DNA of 64,000 bases from Roseburia sp. (GCA_017937095.1 JAGBEG010000013.1:186001-250000), one strand, 5' to 3'. Shown: positions 45,306 through 54,291, counted from the stretch's first letter. Notes: a model not told the origin generated them from the letters alone. Made by a program: numbers and translations.

Positions 45306-45327
45306 TATAATGCCTCACGGCATTATA
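45306..45327. promoter_or_regulatory. Palindrome overlapping the -10 of the priming-enzyme promoter
   Basis: TATAATGCC, TCAC, GGCATTATA: a perfect 9-bp inverted repeat with a 4-base centre. Its right arm includes the -10 hexamer and its left arm falls at the predicted transcript start. It could be an operator or a 5'-end RNA hairpin; no T tract follows, so it is not a typical terminator. Confidence 0.6.
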
Positions 45328-45350
45328 CCATATTCTGTGGAATGCCGCAA
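45322..45350 (-). promoter_or_regulatory. Strong extended -10 promoter of the 45.2-35.8 kb glycan operon
   Basis: On the minus strand: TTGCGG (45345-45350), 17 bp, TATAAT (45322-45327), preceded by TGG. The start is near 45315, about 83 nt ahead of the priming enzyme. Upstream (45360-45393) lie two direct copies of TGCGAAGATACGGTTC with an 18-bp period, a possible activator site. Confidence 0.78.
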
Positions 45351-45359
45351 CTTTCCCCA

Positions 45360-45393
45360 TGCGAAGATACGGTTCCGTGCGAAGATACGGTTC
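45360..45393. repeat. Two direct 16-bp repeats upstream of the promoter
   Basis: TGCGAAGATACGGTTC at 45360-45375 and 45378-45393, spaced 18 bp, ending 10 bp upstream of the -35. Position and spacing suit binding of a tandem regulator; the binding factor is unknown. Confidence 0.6.
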
Positions 45394-45418
45394 TGCGCTC
45401 TATTCAAAAGATGCGGCT

Positions 45419-46210
45419 CTACTCCTTAAAGTATACCGCATAGTTTTCTGTTCTTCCATGACAATAGAATCCCGCATCCTCCATCTGCTCCGGGGAATCG
45501 TACGCTTCTTTGAGCAAAATGCAGTTGCTCTCATACCGTTCCGCCACGACAAGCTGATAGTCAACCGCATCGGGAACCGCTATAAAGGTCCTGCAATCAT
45601 CTATAAACTGCCGTTCTTCTTCGTTTTCTGCGGTCACCGTATCATTCAGAATCCCTTCCATCAAGGCTTCTCCGAACAACAGCTTCACTCCCGGATTGCT
45701 TTCCCTGATCTGTGCACAGATTTCACGCGGTGCGATCATATTCTCCGGCACGATGTCCGCTGCGCGGATCATTTCATCCACCGCGGCAGCTTCCGTCTCC
45801 GTCTCCCGCGCTTCCGACAGTACGGCAACGCGGCTAAAGTCAACCTTAAAAAAGGCGCTGGCAGCAAAAATTCCCACGCAGCAGAGCGCCGTCACCGCCC
45901 CCTTCCAGAAGCTTTTCGAGTTCAAAATCAGTTCCGTGACTGCAATCGCCACAAAAACGACCGGAAGTAATACCATAAATATTTTCCAGTATTCCTTCAG
46001 CCAGAAATCGTGAATGATGTGATAACCGAACGGATTCGCAAGCAGAATAAAGAATAAAACACCGTAGCCCGTCAGCCGCCTTGCGCCCTCCTCCATTCTG
46101 TCCCGCGCGGCAACGCAAAACAGCATAGCCGTACATACGAGCACCATACTGATTCCATCTGTCCCAAATGTACGGAATTGCTCACGCAATGCTTCAAATG
46201 CTTCGATCAT
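45419..46210 (-). CDS. Membrane protein, second member of a split GT-C-like pair
   Basis: 263 residues. Four to five helices (20-36, 48-60, 74-95, 102-120) are followed by an extracytoplasmic domain of about 140 residues: AAAVDEMIRAADIVPENMIAPREICAQIRES, VKLLFGEAL, then a final YQLVVAERYESNC and a Tyr-rich end. The same domain pattern (Asp/Glu-rich helix, P-EL-IRQ, LLYG-like strand) occurs in the genes at 47202 and 61089. It starts inside the preceding gene (17-base overlap). Role unknown; probably completes a membrane glycosyltransferase. Confidence 0.5.
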   Translation of the reverse strand: MIEAFEALREQFRTFGTDGISMVLVCTAMLFCVAARDRMEEGARRLTGYGVLFFILLANPFGYHIIHDFWLKEYWKIFMVLLPVVFVAIAVTELILNSKSFWKGAVTALCCVGIFAASAFFKVDFSRVAVLSEARETETEAAAVDEMIRAADIVPENMIAPREICAQIRESNPGVKLLFGEALMEGILNDTVTAENEEERQFIDDCRTFIAVPDAVDYQLVVAERYESNCILLKEAYDSPEQMEDAGFYCHGRTENYAVYFKE

Positions 46211-47171
46211 TCTTCCACCTCCTGATTCCGGTCACCAGCCACGCAATCACCCAAAAGAAAGTAATCAGAAACCCGCCCTTTTCATACAACATCTGCCCTG
46301 CCAGCACGCACACCACATACTGCGCGAACCATCTCCATCTATTGCGCTCCCCAAGCAGCAGCCAGACCGCCAACGGTAAAAGTCCTGCAAAAAACAGCGT
46401 CTCTCCGTTCCAGCAGTTTGAAAAAACATCAAACAGCACTTCCCATCCGGCGATGACTGCGCTGCCGTAAAGCAACCAGACCACAGTCTGAAACACCCCT
46501 CTTTTCACAAAACTCTCAGGAAACAGTGTATTTGCCCACACCTGATACACGCCGAAATAAAACGGCAGCAAAAAGAACGGCAGAAGAACTCTTATAAATT
46601 TCGCCGGATTCAGTCTGCACACGTAGCTATTTGCCGCATAATACGCTTCAATTGGAGACTTTGCATCCTTTTCCAGCTCTGCCTTTTCAAAAGACAGCAT
46701 CTCATCTTCACTCCGTCCGGTGGTAGCGTCATACTGATACAGGCTATCTGTCGCATACATTGTCAATGCCGCCTCAATTGTATGCTCTTTCTGTCTGCTC
46801 CCGCCATACGCCATCGCAAGCGTACACAGCAAAATCAACCCAAGCATCCCCAGAATCTGATTTGCTTTTCCCTTTTTCCAGTCCGGCATTAAAAAACGCT
46901 TCCTTCTGATACCAAGCACCGCTGCAAATACCGTCAGCGCCGCAAGCAGCACCAGCCATAAGACGCAGAGCTTCTGCAGTGTCAACTGACTTGCAATCGC
47001 CCATTTTGCAATTGCAAAAAAGGCTGCCCATTCGCTCACCAGCCCCATCAGATAAATCCATATAAATGCATCGTTCAGCTTTCTGCCGTTCTCCAGCCAC
47101 AGGCTTCCCAACAGAACAGGAACAATCAGCCATATACATATTGCAATCAGAATTTTCCCGACAACAAGCAA
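46194..47171 (-). CDS. DUF6077-like polytopic membrane protein, first member of a split GT-C-like pair
   Basis: About 325 residues and ten helices. The large outer loop reads EAALTMYATDSLYQYDATTGRSEDE, close to the loops of the genes at 48032 and 61883 (TDTMYQYSARSG, EHDTMYQDS), where acidic residues could serve catalysis as in GT-C enzymes. The frame has an ATG at 47198 with a poor ribosome site; AAGGAGGAAGT stands before a TTG at 47171, which I take as the start. The gap to the preceding gene is short, so it is part of a four-gene membrane block (49057-45419). Confidence 0.55.
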   Translation of the reverse strand: MLVVGKILIAICIWLIVPVLLGSLWLENGRKLNDAFIWIYLMGLVSEWAAFFAIAKWAIASQLTLQKLCVLWLVLLAALTVFAAVLGIRRKRFLMPDWKKGKANQILGMLGLILLCTLAMAYGGSRQKEHTIEAALTMYATDSLYQYDATTGRSEDEMLSFEKAELEKDAKSPIEAYYAANSYVCRLNPAKFIRVLLPFFLLPFYFGVYQVWANTLFPESFVKRGVFQTVVWLLYGSAVIAGWEVLFDVFSNCWNGETLFFAGLLPLAVWLLLGERNRWRWFAQYVVCVLAGQMLYEKGGFLITFFWVIAWLVTGIRRWKNDRSI

Positions 47172-47201
47172 TTTCTTACTTCCTCCTTCGCCATGCATCT
47201 T

Positions 47202-48011
47202 CTAATTATGCGCGCAACGGTATAATTCATAGCCTTCCACTTCATCCACATAGACAATATTTAACTGCTGCAAATACTCGTCCGTATAGAAGTCCGTATT
47301 GCGCACAAAGAAATCTACATTCCGGTTTTCGATTGCACGGTTCACCGTTTCCGGCTCAATCTCAACACCCCTTACAAACATGGATAACGCCGTTCCCTCA
47401 TCCTCATCCTGTTCGTCGGGGTCAATATTGTCCCTCTCTATCCAGCGGTATATATCCATCTCTGCCGGTTTTACTGCCGCAATCAAAGACGGATCATACT
47501 GCCTCATCCAGTAATATAAATCCTCATCATAAAAGACAACCGGATTTTCTTGATTGGAAGCCGCTTCGATCATTTCAGCCACTTCAATCACACTGTCATC
47601 AATCTTGTATATATTATCGTCCAATTCCATTTCCGTCGCACTGCCGCCGCACAAAAAAACCAGACATACCGTAAACACAACCATCACAGCCCGCGCTTCC
47701 CCCCGCTTCTGCCGTTCAATCAAGCACGCAAGTATATATGCGCTTAAAATTTCTACCGGAAGCATCCAGAAGAAACGGCTGTAGCGGTCTCTCCAGTCCG
47801 TCATTTCCAATATCGGCTCCATCACAAGCGGATTAAAAACGGTAAACAGGAAAATCACAAACGGCCATACAAACACCTGCTTCATCACAGATGATTTCTT
47901 CTGTGCAATATAAAGCAATCCGCCCAGATAGATCACAAAGAAAAGTCCATACCACCAATAATTCGTAAATGTCGTCCTATAAAATTCAAGATTCCATCCT
48001 AATTCCTGCAT
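47202..48011 (-). CDS. Membrane protein, second member of a split GT-C-like pair
   Basis: 269 residues with four N-terminal helices (20-36, 47-62, 80-100, 108-125) and an outer acidic domain: NIYKIDDSVIEVAEMIEAAS, VVFYDEDLYYWMRQYDPSLIAA, and a final VDFFVRNTDFY and GYELYRC. This mirrors the protein at 61089 (NVYELPDAAIEISDFVEM, NELLCSIRQYSAS, CRFIVFNTSF). The segment YSRFFWMLPVEILSAY in the third helix also matches that paralogue (YWRLLWMLPSSFVLAY). It directly follows the polytopic gene at 48032. Confidence 0.55.
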   Translation of the reverse strand: MQELGWNLEFYRTTFTNYWWYGLFFVIYLGGLLYIAQKKSSVMKQVFVWPFVIFLFTVFNPLVMEPILEMTDWRDRYSRFFWMLPVEILSAYILACLIERQKRGEARAVMVVFTVCLVFLCGGSATEMELDDNIYKIDDSVIEVAEMIEAASNQENPVVFYDEDLYYWMRQYDPSLIAAVKPAEMDIYRWIERDNIDPDEQDEDEGTALSMFVRGVEIEPETVNRAIENRNVDFFVRNTDFYTDEYLQQLNIVYVDEVEGYELYRCAHN

Positions 48012-48031
48012 ATATTCTCAATCCCCGTACT

Positions 48032-49057
48032 TTACAGAAAAAGCCGTATCATCCCGACTATCATACTTGGTATCATGCATAACACCGAATTGAACAGATA
48101 CCTCCATCTGCGCTGGCAGATCAGAATTGCCAGCAATCCACTCCCGATCATCGCTGTCAGAATAAAAATTCCACTGATTGATAAAGACACGCCCACCAGT
48201 GCCACAAGCCCCAGTATCAGCCAGTGATAAATGCCTTGTGCCTCTTTCGCCAATAAAATCATCGCAAGAAGCGCCAACGGCAGATAAACATTTGCCAGCA
48301 TCGATTTCGACTCCGCCGTCCGCTGCCATAAATAAAAAGCACGCCCCTCCTCAAACTCATAACAGAAGATACTCATTGCCGCATAGATTGCCGTCGTCCA
48401 GTTGGCAATCCTTTTTTTGCCTGCCGAAAGACGGTATGCGATCTCATAAACAACCATATTCATAAGAACAATTTCCATGCAGGCCAATACCCGGTTTGCC
48501 ATAACCAGCGGATGCATAAAGAACACCTTTGACAAAAACGCAATCAGCATCGGATACCCGTCATGCACATACGCCTCCATACCAGTATACTCGCCGGATC
48601 TGGCGCTGTACTGATACATAGTATCCGTATACAGCGTAGTTGCAGCATGTCCGGTATAATAAGAAGTATCATACCCATTGATGCGGATTCCATTGTTCAT
48701 GCCATAGAGCACCTGCAGCGCAATCAGCACCAGAAAAACTATCGTCATGGTATCCGGTGCCTTCCATTTCTTTATTGCCCCGATTTCCCCGCTCCTGACA
48801 CAGTATACCACACATGCCCCCAATAGGAGCAAAAACGCAAGACTTTCCACAATTACCAGAACATGAAACGGGAGATTCAGCTTTTCAACCGGCAGCTCAA
48901 TCACAGAGAAAACAGCCAGGAACAATACTGCCCCCAGCAGCATTTGAAACACAATCCCTTCCTCTCTTTGAAACAGTGCGCAAAAACAATGTCCCAAAAG
49001 GAAAAAGCATATGCCAAGCACCGCAAATGCTATTACAACGCCCAATACCGAATCCAT
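48032..49057 (-). CDS. DUF6077-like polytopic membrane protein, first member of a split GT-C-like pair
   Basis: About 341 residues, ten or so helices. The outer loop INGYDTSYYTGHAATTLYTDTMYQYSARSGEYTG is rich in acidic and aromatic residues, and DGYPMLIAFLSKVF follows, a pattern seen in GT-C enzymes, whose catalytic Asp is in the first outer loop. It ends abruptly after a helix (MIRLFL), without the C-terminal domain such enzymes have; that part seems to be supplied by the next gene. ATG 49057 is used because GGAGG lies eight bases upstream; a GTG three codons earlier overlaps this site. Confidence 0.58.
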   Translation of the reverse strand: MDSVLGVVIAFAVLGICFFLLGHCFCALFQREEGIVFQMLLGAVLFLAVFSVIELPVEKLNLPFHVLVIVESLAFLLLLGACVVYCVRSGEIGAIKKWKAPDTMTIVFLVLIALQVLYGMNNGIRINGYDTSYYTGHAATTLYTDTMYQYSARSGEYTGMEAYVHDGYPMLIAFLSKVFFMHPLVMANRVLACMEIVLMNMVVYEIAYRLSAGKKRIANWTTAIYAAMSIFCYEFEEGRAFYLWQRTAESKSMLANVYLPLALLAMILLAKEAQGIYHWLILGLVALVGVSLSISGIFILTAMIGSGLLAILICQRRWRYLFNSVLCMIPSMIVGMIRLFL

Positions 49058-49076
49058 CCCTGTCACCTCCGTCCCG

Positions 49077-50555
49077 TCATTTCCGAATCACCTTATGAAA
49101 CAACTCCATCATCAATTCATTGCGAAGCAGCAGCAGAACGCCAAAATAAACCACTGCCGCCGCCGCAATCACAGGCAGAACCATCCAGTCCTTCTCAATC
49201 AGCCGCGAAAGCAGCACTGTCGCTGCCGCCATACAGACAAGAGCCGCACACACGCTTCCCACATACCTTCTGCCGATGGTAAGCTTATAATACTTTCTCG
49301 CGTACCACAGCAGAATGACTGTCACCGCAATCTCCGAGAGCACCGATGCAATCGCCGCTCCGTCCTGCTTCATTCCCGGAATCAGCAGGAGATTGACCAC
49401 AGTGTTTAACACCGCTCCCGCAATGCAGGCGCGCAGGATCATCCGCTCCATTCCCGTCGCAGTCAGGACAATATGTCCCAGAAAATACGCGACAGAAAAG
49501 ATCAGCACCAGAATGCTAAGGATGCGCAGCGTGCCAATGGAAGGCAGGAAAGCTTCCCCGAACAAAAGCGGTACGATATTATCTGCGGTAAGCGCAAGCC
49601 CCAGCGCGCAGGGCAGCGCAAGCAATAGCAATATCTGTGTTCCTCTGCTAAGCAGCGCGTTGCATCCTTCCTGATTCTTCTGCTTATAATACATGCTGAT
49701 GCGCGGATAGAACACCGCCACCAGCGCAATGACAACCGTGTATGTCATGCGCACGATTTTCACCGCATTCGAATAATAACCTACATAAGTATCGCCATGG
49801 AAATACTCAAGCATCACCGTGTCCAGCATCGTGTAGACTTCCGTCGCAATCGTTGAGGCAAGCAGAACGAGTACCGGGCGCATATGGTGTCCCGGATGCA
49901 GCCCCTCTGCGGCTTTTCCCTGTCCGCCCGCCGCGCCGCTTCCGCCCTTAAAAAGCACAGAAACTGTAACATACTTCCGAAGCTGCACTGCATTCAGCAG
50001 ATTATTCCCCGCGGTCGCAATGCACAGAATCAGCGCATAGATCAGATAATCCTCGCGGTCTTTTACGAAGACGAGCATCAGGACAAACGACAGCAGCTTG
50101 ACAATAACGCTTCTGGTCGCAATATAACTGTATTCCTCCATGCCCTGATAGAACCAGTCAATGTTAAAAATATTGAGGACCAGCATCAGCCCCATCACAT
50201 TAAAAAGCGCCCTGCGGTCTGCAAAATGCGCAAAATGATTGACAAATAAAAAGTATGCCACGATACACAGCAACGTCGCGATCAGATTGATAAAGAACAG
50301 TTCAAAAAATGTCCTGCTCCGCTGCTCCTTGTCCACGTCGTTCTGCGCGATCGCTTTCACGCCGTAGCTTGGCAGTCCTAAGGATGCAATCAATACAAAA
50401 TACGCTACAATTGTATTTGCATAGGCGACCTTTCCTACTCCCTCCGGCAGCAGCACGTGAGAGATATAAGTCGTCGTCACCAATGGGAAAAGGGCGGTAA
50501 ATCCCTTATACGCCATGTTGAATATGGAGTTTTTCACCAATGATTTCTTTCCCAT
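49077..50555 (-). CDS. wzx: Wzx-type oligosaccharide flippase (second of two)
   Basis: 492 residues, about 14 helices, a classic PST/RfbX flippase: SLVKNSIFNMAYKGFTALFPLVTTTYISHVLLPEGVGKVAYANTIVAYF-type start, then SLGLPSYGVKAIA and FNIDWFYQGMEEYSYI. It should flip undecaprenyl-linked repeat units to the outside. Between helices 6 and 7 (about residues 208-226) there is a Gly/Ala/Lys-rich insert (GGSGAAGGQGKAAEG) that is unusual for the family. It ends 10 bases before the polytopic gene at 49057. Confidence 0.85.
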   Translation of the reverse strand: MGKKSLVKNSIFNMAYKGFTALFPLVTTTYISHVLLPEGVGKVAYANTIVAYFVLIASLGLPSYGVKAIAQNDVDKEQRSRTFFELFFINLIATLLCIVAYFLFVNHFAHFADRRALFNVMGLMLVLNIFNIDWFYQGMEEYSYIATRSVIVKLLSFVLMLVFVKDREDYLIYALILCIATAGNNLLNAVQLRKYVTVSVLFKGGSGAAGGQGKAAEGLHPGHHMRPVLVLLASTIATEVYTMLDTVMLEYFHGDTYVGYYSNAVKIVRMTYTVVIALVAVFYPRISMYYKQKNQEGCNALLSRGTQILLLLALPCALGLALTADNIVPLLFGEAFLPSIGTLRILSILVLIFSVAYFLGHIVLTATGMERMILRACIAGAVLNTVVNLLLIPGMKQDGAAIASVLSEIAVTVILLWYARKYYKLTIGRRYVGSVCAALVCMAAATVLLSRLIEKDWMVLPVIAAAAVVYFGVLLLLRNELMMELFHKVIRK

Positions 50556-50557
50556 AC

Positions 50558-51364
50558 CTAATACCTGTGCATTCGGATCAGAAGCTCTCTTTTCAGATAG
50601 AACGCCGTCCGGTGAAGCCAGTCAGTCCGGCTGCTGCCGCAGACCGTCCGAATGCATGTAATCTGATTCACCGCCTGCGGCAGTCTCCTGTGCGCCGTGT
50701 GATAATAGCGCGCCAGCCGACGGAAGCCCTCATTGTATGCATGATTGATACTGCCGCCCGATCTGTGTATCAGCGGAAGATCGCACACATACGCCTGATG
50801 CCCCGTCATCCTCGCGTATAAGCAGCGCTCCACCGCACACAGATGCCAGTTATCGCACAGCGTTTCATCAAACGGTGCATTTACAAACGTCTCCGTCCTG
50901 CCGCCGAAAAAGCACTCATCCACCGTATCACATTTGCGCACCCCAGTAAAGTCTTCTTCCCCTGCGACCCGGAGTTCCCTGCCGTGCCGGATATTCGAGA
51001 GCACATACTCCATATGTTTCGCATGCCTATCGGGATTCTCCACCGCTCCCGCCACGCCAAGAATGTCTCCCGCAGAAAGCCCGTGCAGATATTCCACAAA
51101 GCGCGCGAGCATGTCTGCCTCCGGCAGTTCGATGTCCTGATGGGAATAGACGACATACTCCGTCTTTATCTGATCCGCCGCAGAATTGAGGGCGCTGCTG
51201 CACGAAGGAAACCTCTGCCCGCGGTTATCGATCCCGATCAGCTCATATCCGATATTCTGCTGTTTCAGCGAAGCGCATAATGTCTCATACTGCCCGCTGT
51301 CATTATAGCAGCAGACGATGGTGACTTCTGCCGCCTCAGTTTCTCTCTGCTTCCACTCTTCCAT
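50558..51364 (-). CDS. GT2-like glycosyltransferase
   Basis: 268 residues. VTIVCCYNDSGQYETLCASL near 14 and GIDNRGQRFPSCSSALN, then VVYSHQDIELPEADML near 90 (acidic metal site) resemble the GT-A fold of streptococcal-type or anaerobe GT2 enzymes with a HQD in place of DxD. IHRSGGSINHAYNEGF near the end may hold a catalytic His. The donor is unknown. Two bases separate it from the flippase gene; the ribosome site is weak. Confidence 0.65.
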   Translation of the reverse strand: MEEWKQRETEAAEVTIVCCYNDSGQYETLCASLKQQNIGYELIGIDNRGQRFPSCSSALNSAADQIKTEYVVYSHQDIELPEADMLARFVEYLHGLSAGDILGVAGAVENPDRHAKHMEYVLSNIRHGRELRVAGEEDFTGVRKCDTVDECFFGGRTETFVNAPFDETLCDNWHLCAVERCLYARMTGHQAYVCDLPLIHRSGGSINHAYNEGFRRLARYYHTAHRRLPQAVNQITCIRTVCGSSRTDWLHRTAFYLKRELLIRMHRY

Positions 51365-51407
51365 TCCACACCCACTTTATCCTCACAAAGCCGCCGTCCC
51401 TGCGGAT

Positions 51408-52343
51408 TCATTCCCATTCCTTCATCAGCTTCAAAAACCTGCGGTACGATTTCGTGATATTCGAAAAATAGAAAATCTTCGCATCGCAGAAATCCCGGTA
51501 CAGCGTATGCGTCGTCACCGCTTCCTTGTGCATACAGGTAACCTCCGGCGCATAAAGCACGCTAAGTCCCTTTTTCATTGCAAGGTAATAGAGAATCTCC
51601 TCCTCCGCATAGAGAAATGTTCCTTCCCAGAAGCCATCGAACTCCGCAAAAAAGTCTCTCGAAAATACCAGACAGCAGCCATGCAGCAATACACCCTCCA
51701 GCTCCTCTGCTACCCGGCTGTCTGCCGCAACTGCTTTTCCTTCCACCTCACGGGTCGTCAGCTTCTTTGCGCTTCCCTTCTCACCCGCTCCGTTTATCTG
51801 CGCCGAAGCTCCATACTTCCCGGCGACCGCCCCCTTCAAATGAAGCAGCTTGATCAGCCGGAACATGACGGACTTCGCCCACGAGACGAACACCTGCTTT
51901 CTCATATAATTTAAGGTGTAACGGCGCTCCCTTGCCACCGGATTAAAATGCTGCGTGCGCGTCGCGTCCACGATATCCCCGCCAAGAATCGCAAAAGGTC
52001 TTCTGACATAGACCTCTGCAATCTGCTTACAGATTTCATTTTCAAAGAGGATGTCACTGTTCGCCGCCACAATGAAATCCGGATTGAACTGCTCCCTCGC
52101 ATAGCGGATGCCAAGATTATTTCCCTTTGCAAAGCCCAGATTCTCGTCCGCAGCGATTACATGCACACGCGGTTCCCCCGAAAAATGCTTTCTCAAATGC
52201 TCTTCGCTCCCGTTTTTCGAGCCGTTATCCACGATTACAATCTTAAGGTCCTCCCATGTCTGGGTGGCAAGCACCGATTCTGCGCAGGCAATCGCTTCCC
52301 CGTACGCCTTGTAATTTAAAATGACAAAACTGATGTTACCCAT
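51408..52343 (-). CDS. GT2 glycosyltransferase with low-complexity insert
   Basis: 311 residues. FVILNYKAYGEAIACAESVL, IVDNGSKNGSEEHL, ADENLGFAKGNNLGI and AANSDILFEN (metal site) place it in the rhamnosyltransferase-like GT2 branch. Residues 171-213 are a Gly/Ala/Lys/Glu-rich insert (GASAQINGAGEKGSAKK) before the conserved HGCCLVFSRDFF. A similar insert class appears in neighbouring proteins. AGGAGGAGC precedes ATG 52343. Confidence 0.8.
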   Translation of the reverse strand: MGNISFVILNYKAYGEAIACAESVLATQTWEDLKIVIVDNGSKNGSEEHLRKHFSGEPRVHVIAADENLGFAKGNNLGIRYAREQFNPDFIVAANSDILFENEICKQIAEVYVRRPFAILGGDIVDATRTQHFNPVARERRYTLNYMRKQVFVSWAKSVMFRLIKLLHLKGAVAGKYGASAQINGAGEKGSAKKLTTREVEGKAVAADSRVAEELEGVLLHGCCLVFSRDFFAEFDGFWEGTFLYAEEEILYYLAMKKGLSVLYAPEVTCMHKEAVTTHTLYRDFCDAKIFYFSNITKSYRRFLKLMKEWE

Positions 52344-52352
52344 GTGCTCCTC

Positions 52353-53174
52353 CTACGCCCCGGAATACCTCGTCTTCGTTCCCAGAATAATACGGACATA
52401 CGGGGTAATCGAGCGCACGATCGCCGTTCCCAGTCCGAAGTTCTTGCGCAGGAAATGGAACCAGTCACCGAACGGCAGTCCCTTTCTGCTCTCCTTTAAT
52501 CTGATGCGCTCTAAGCGCGGAAGTGTCTCATCCTGCCAGGTCTTTGCCAGATTCGTATCGTTGCACTCCCCGACATACTCCTTATAAATACGGATATCGT
52601 AGCCCTTCCTGCTGATCTGGAGTCCGTAGTCGAAGTCACCGATGCTGTGCTGGTAATAGGGATCGATTGCCACCTGCATGAAAATATCGTGCGGTATAAT
52701 GGCGCAGTTCGCGTTGAATGTGTCAAAATGAACATTCTGCGCCTCCGGCCCGTATTTCTTGTATTTAATGCCCTTGACGTATTTGATTCCGCCGTAGCTC
52801 AATTCGCCGTTCTCCCCGCGGATTGCTCCGACCAGGACCGTATCCTTCCGAAGCTGCGGGAGCATTTTATCGAAAATCCCCGGAACGAACTTCGTATCGT
52901 CGTTCATCAGCATATAGTACTCATAATCGGGATATTTTTTCTTCGCGTGCTCAATCGCCATATACATCCCGCGGTTCCAGAACAAGCCGCCGTCGCCGTT
53001 TAGCACGTCGACCTGATACGGCTGCGCCGCCAGCATCTTATCCGTGCCGTCCGTACTGCCGTCATTGACCACCACATAATCAAACGTGACGTCCTCATTC
53101 TCGCCGAGAAGCTTCATGCTCCGCTCCGTCAGTTCTTTTCTATTATAACATGTAAAAATTGCCAATATCCTCAT
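52353..53174 (-). CDS. GT2 glycosyltransferase
   Basis: 273 residues from ATG 53174 (MRILAIFTCYNRKELTERS), which has AGGAG upstream; the frame is open 26 codons further without a good site. VVNDGSTDGTDKML, MLMNDDTKFVPGIFD (metal site) and HSIGDFDYGLQISRKG near 185 are typical of rhamnosyl/galactosyl-type GT2 enzymes. Nine bases before the next GT2. Confidence 0.82.
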   Translation of the reverse strand: MRILAIFTCYNRKELTERSMKLLGENEDVTFDYVVVNDGSTDGTDKMLAAQPYQVDVLNGDGGLFWNRGMYMAIEHAKKKYPDYEYYMLMNDDTKFVPGIFDKMLPQLRKDTVLVGAIRGENGELSYGGIKYVKGIKYKKYGPEAQNVHFDTFNANCAIIPHDIFMQVAIDPYYQHSIGDFDYGLQISRKGYDIRIYKEYVGECNDTNLAKTWQDETLPRLERIRLKESRKGLPFGDWFHFLRKNFGLGTAIVRSITPYVRIILGTKTRYSGA

Positions 53175-53195
53175 ACGCTTTGTTCTCCTGCTCTC

Positions 53196-53294
53196 TCCAA
53201 ATCGTGCGCGCTTCGATATATGCTCTCCCTGCCCCGGAAAAATGCTCTGCATTTTTCCAAATCGTGAATGTTCCGATATAAGGCGCTCACGATT
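53196..53294. repeat. 60-bp-period direct repeats and hairpins between two GT genes
   Basis: TCCAAATCGTG-N5-TTCGATATA at 53196-53220 recurs with few changes at 53256-53280. Between them GGAAAAATG/CATTTTTCC (53236-53244 and 53250-53258) forms a 9-bp hairpin with a 5-base loop. AATCGTGA (53259-53266) also pairs with TCACGATT (53287-53294), which covers the stop codon of the upstream gene. It may be a weak terminator or RNA-processing site, or a decayed intergenic repeat element. Confidence 0.5.
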
Positions 53295-54291
53295 TTCCTA
53301 TATAATTCCTTCTCGCCACGACATGATAGATCCTCTTTAATATATTCGGCTGCGATTCCCGGATCAGCGCCCGCTTCATCGCGCGGTGCACTTCTTTTTT
53401 CTCGCCGATTTCCGCCGGAAAATCCACAATCGGATGATCCGTCTTTAGGCTGTGGTTAAACACCGGATCTTTGGACTTCCCGCAGTGCACGCCGCTGCCG
53501 TCCCAGCCCTCGTTGCCAACCAGCGATTTCGTCGGCGAGAGAATGTAGCCGTTTCTCCTGAAATTCGTCCAGTACCAGCGGATTGCCCAGGAATTTGTCT
53601 TTTCATCCGTCTGCTGCATCTTCATAATCTTATAGAAATCATACGTATTGTCATAGTTAAAACGCTTCCGCAGCTTCGCGTCGGACACCATATCCGTCCA
53701 GTCACTGCATTTTTCGTCGAAATATTTCCATCGGTCCGCCCATGTCGCCCACGACCAGCTTGTCCCTGTCAGCGTATGAAAATACGACTCATACGGCAGA
53801 CTGATCTCATCCCCGAAATGGGAAAAACCGGTGATTCCGGTCACGCTCTGCTCCTTCTCATAACGATCCAGCCCGTCGTTCATAAAGCGTAAGAAAAAGC
53901 GGTTCGTCACAAGATCATCCTCAAGCACAATGACTCTCCCGTAGCGGTTTACGATGTCTGTCACACCTTCGATGACATTTCTTGCAAGACCGTAATTTGC
54001 TTCGCGCGCAACAAGCGTCACACGCCTAAATCCGTTTACGCCTTTCACATACTCCCGGATTTCCTGCACCTTTGCGGCGTCCGCTTCCTTCTTTGCCGCA
54101 TCGGAAAACAAAAACAGTTCCGTCTCTTCCGCCAGCTCATTTGCCGCCAGTGCCTCGATTGTCCGCTTCGTGTGTTCCGGTCTGTTGTATGTAAACAAAA
54201 TCACCGGAGCATATTCTCTTCTTCCATCCACTTCGTCTTCCATATCCTTTCGAAATGTCCTCTTTCCTGCGCTCACAGTGTCTTCATCCAC
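53287..54291 (-). CDS. GT2/GNT-I-like glycosyltransferase
   Basis: 334 residues from a GTG at 54291; an ATG at 54243 (residue 17) is an equally likely start, neither with a strong ribosome site. APVILFTYNRPEHTKRTI and ANYGLARNVIEGV, then IVLEDDLVTNRFFLRF (EDD metal site) and SWSWATWADRWKYFD define the GNT-I-like group of anaerobe glycosyltransferases, usually annotated as sugar transferase. Cytoplasmic, function in repeat-unit assembly. Confidence 0.75.
   Translation of the reverse strand: MDEDTVSAGKRTFRKDMEDEVDGRREYAPVILFTYNRPEHTKRTIEALAANELAEETELFLFSDAAKKEADAAKVQEIREYVKGVNGFRRVTLVAREANYGLARNVIEGVTDIVNRYGRVIVLEDDLVTNRFFLRFMNDGLDRYEKEQSVTGITGFSHFGDEISLPYESYFHTLTGTSWSWATWADRWKYFDEKCSDWTDMVSDAKLRKRFNYDNTYDFYKIMKMQQTDEKTNSWAIRWYWTNFRRNGYILSPTKSLVGNEGWDGSGVHCGKSKDPVFNHSLKTDHPIVDFPAEIGEKKEVHRAMKRALIRESQPNILKRIYHVVARRNYIGKS

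Noticed and set aside
45306-45327. Palindrome as intrinsic terminator
   Set aside because: No T run on either side; it overlaps a strong promoter -10, so a regulatory role is more likely.
46774-47139. Minus-strand 121-codon frame inside the polytopic gene
   Set aside because: Out of frame with a better-supported membrane protein; no ribosome site.
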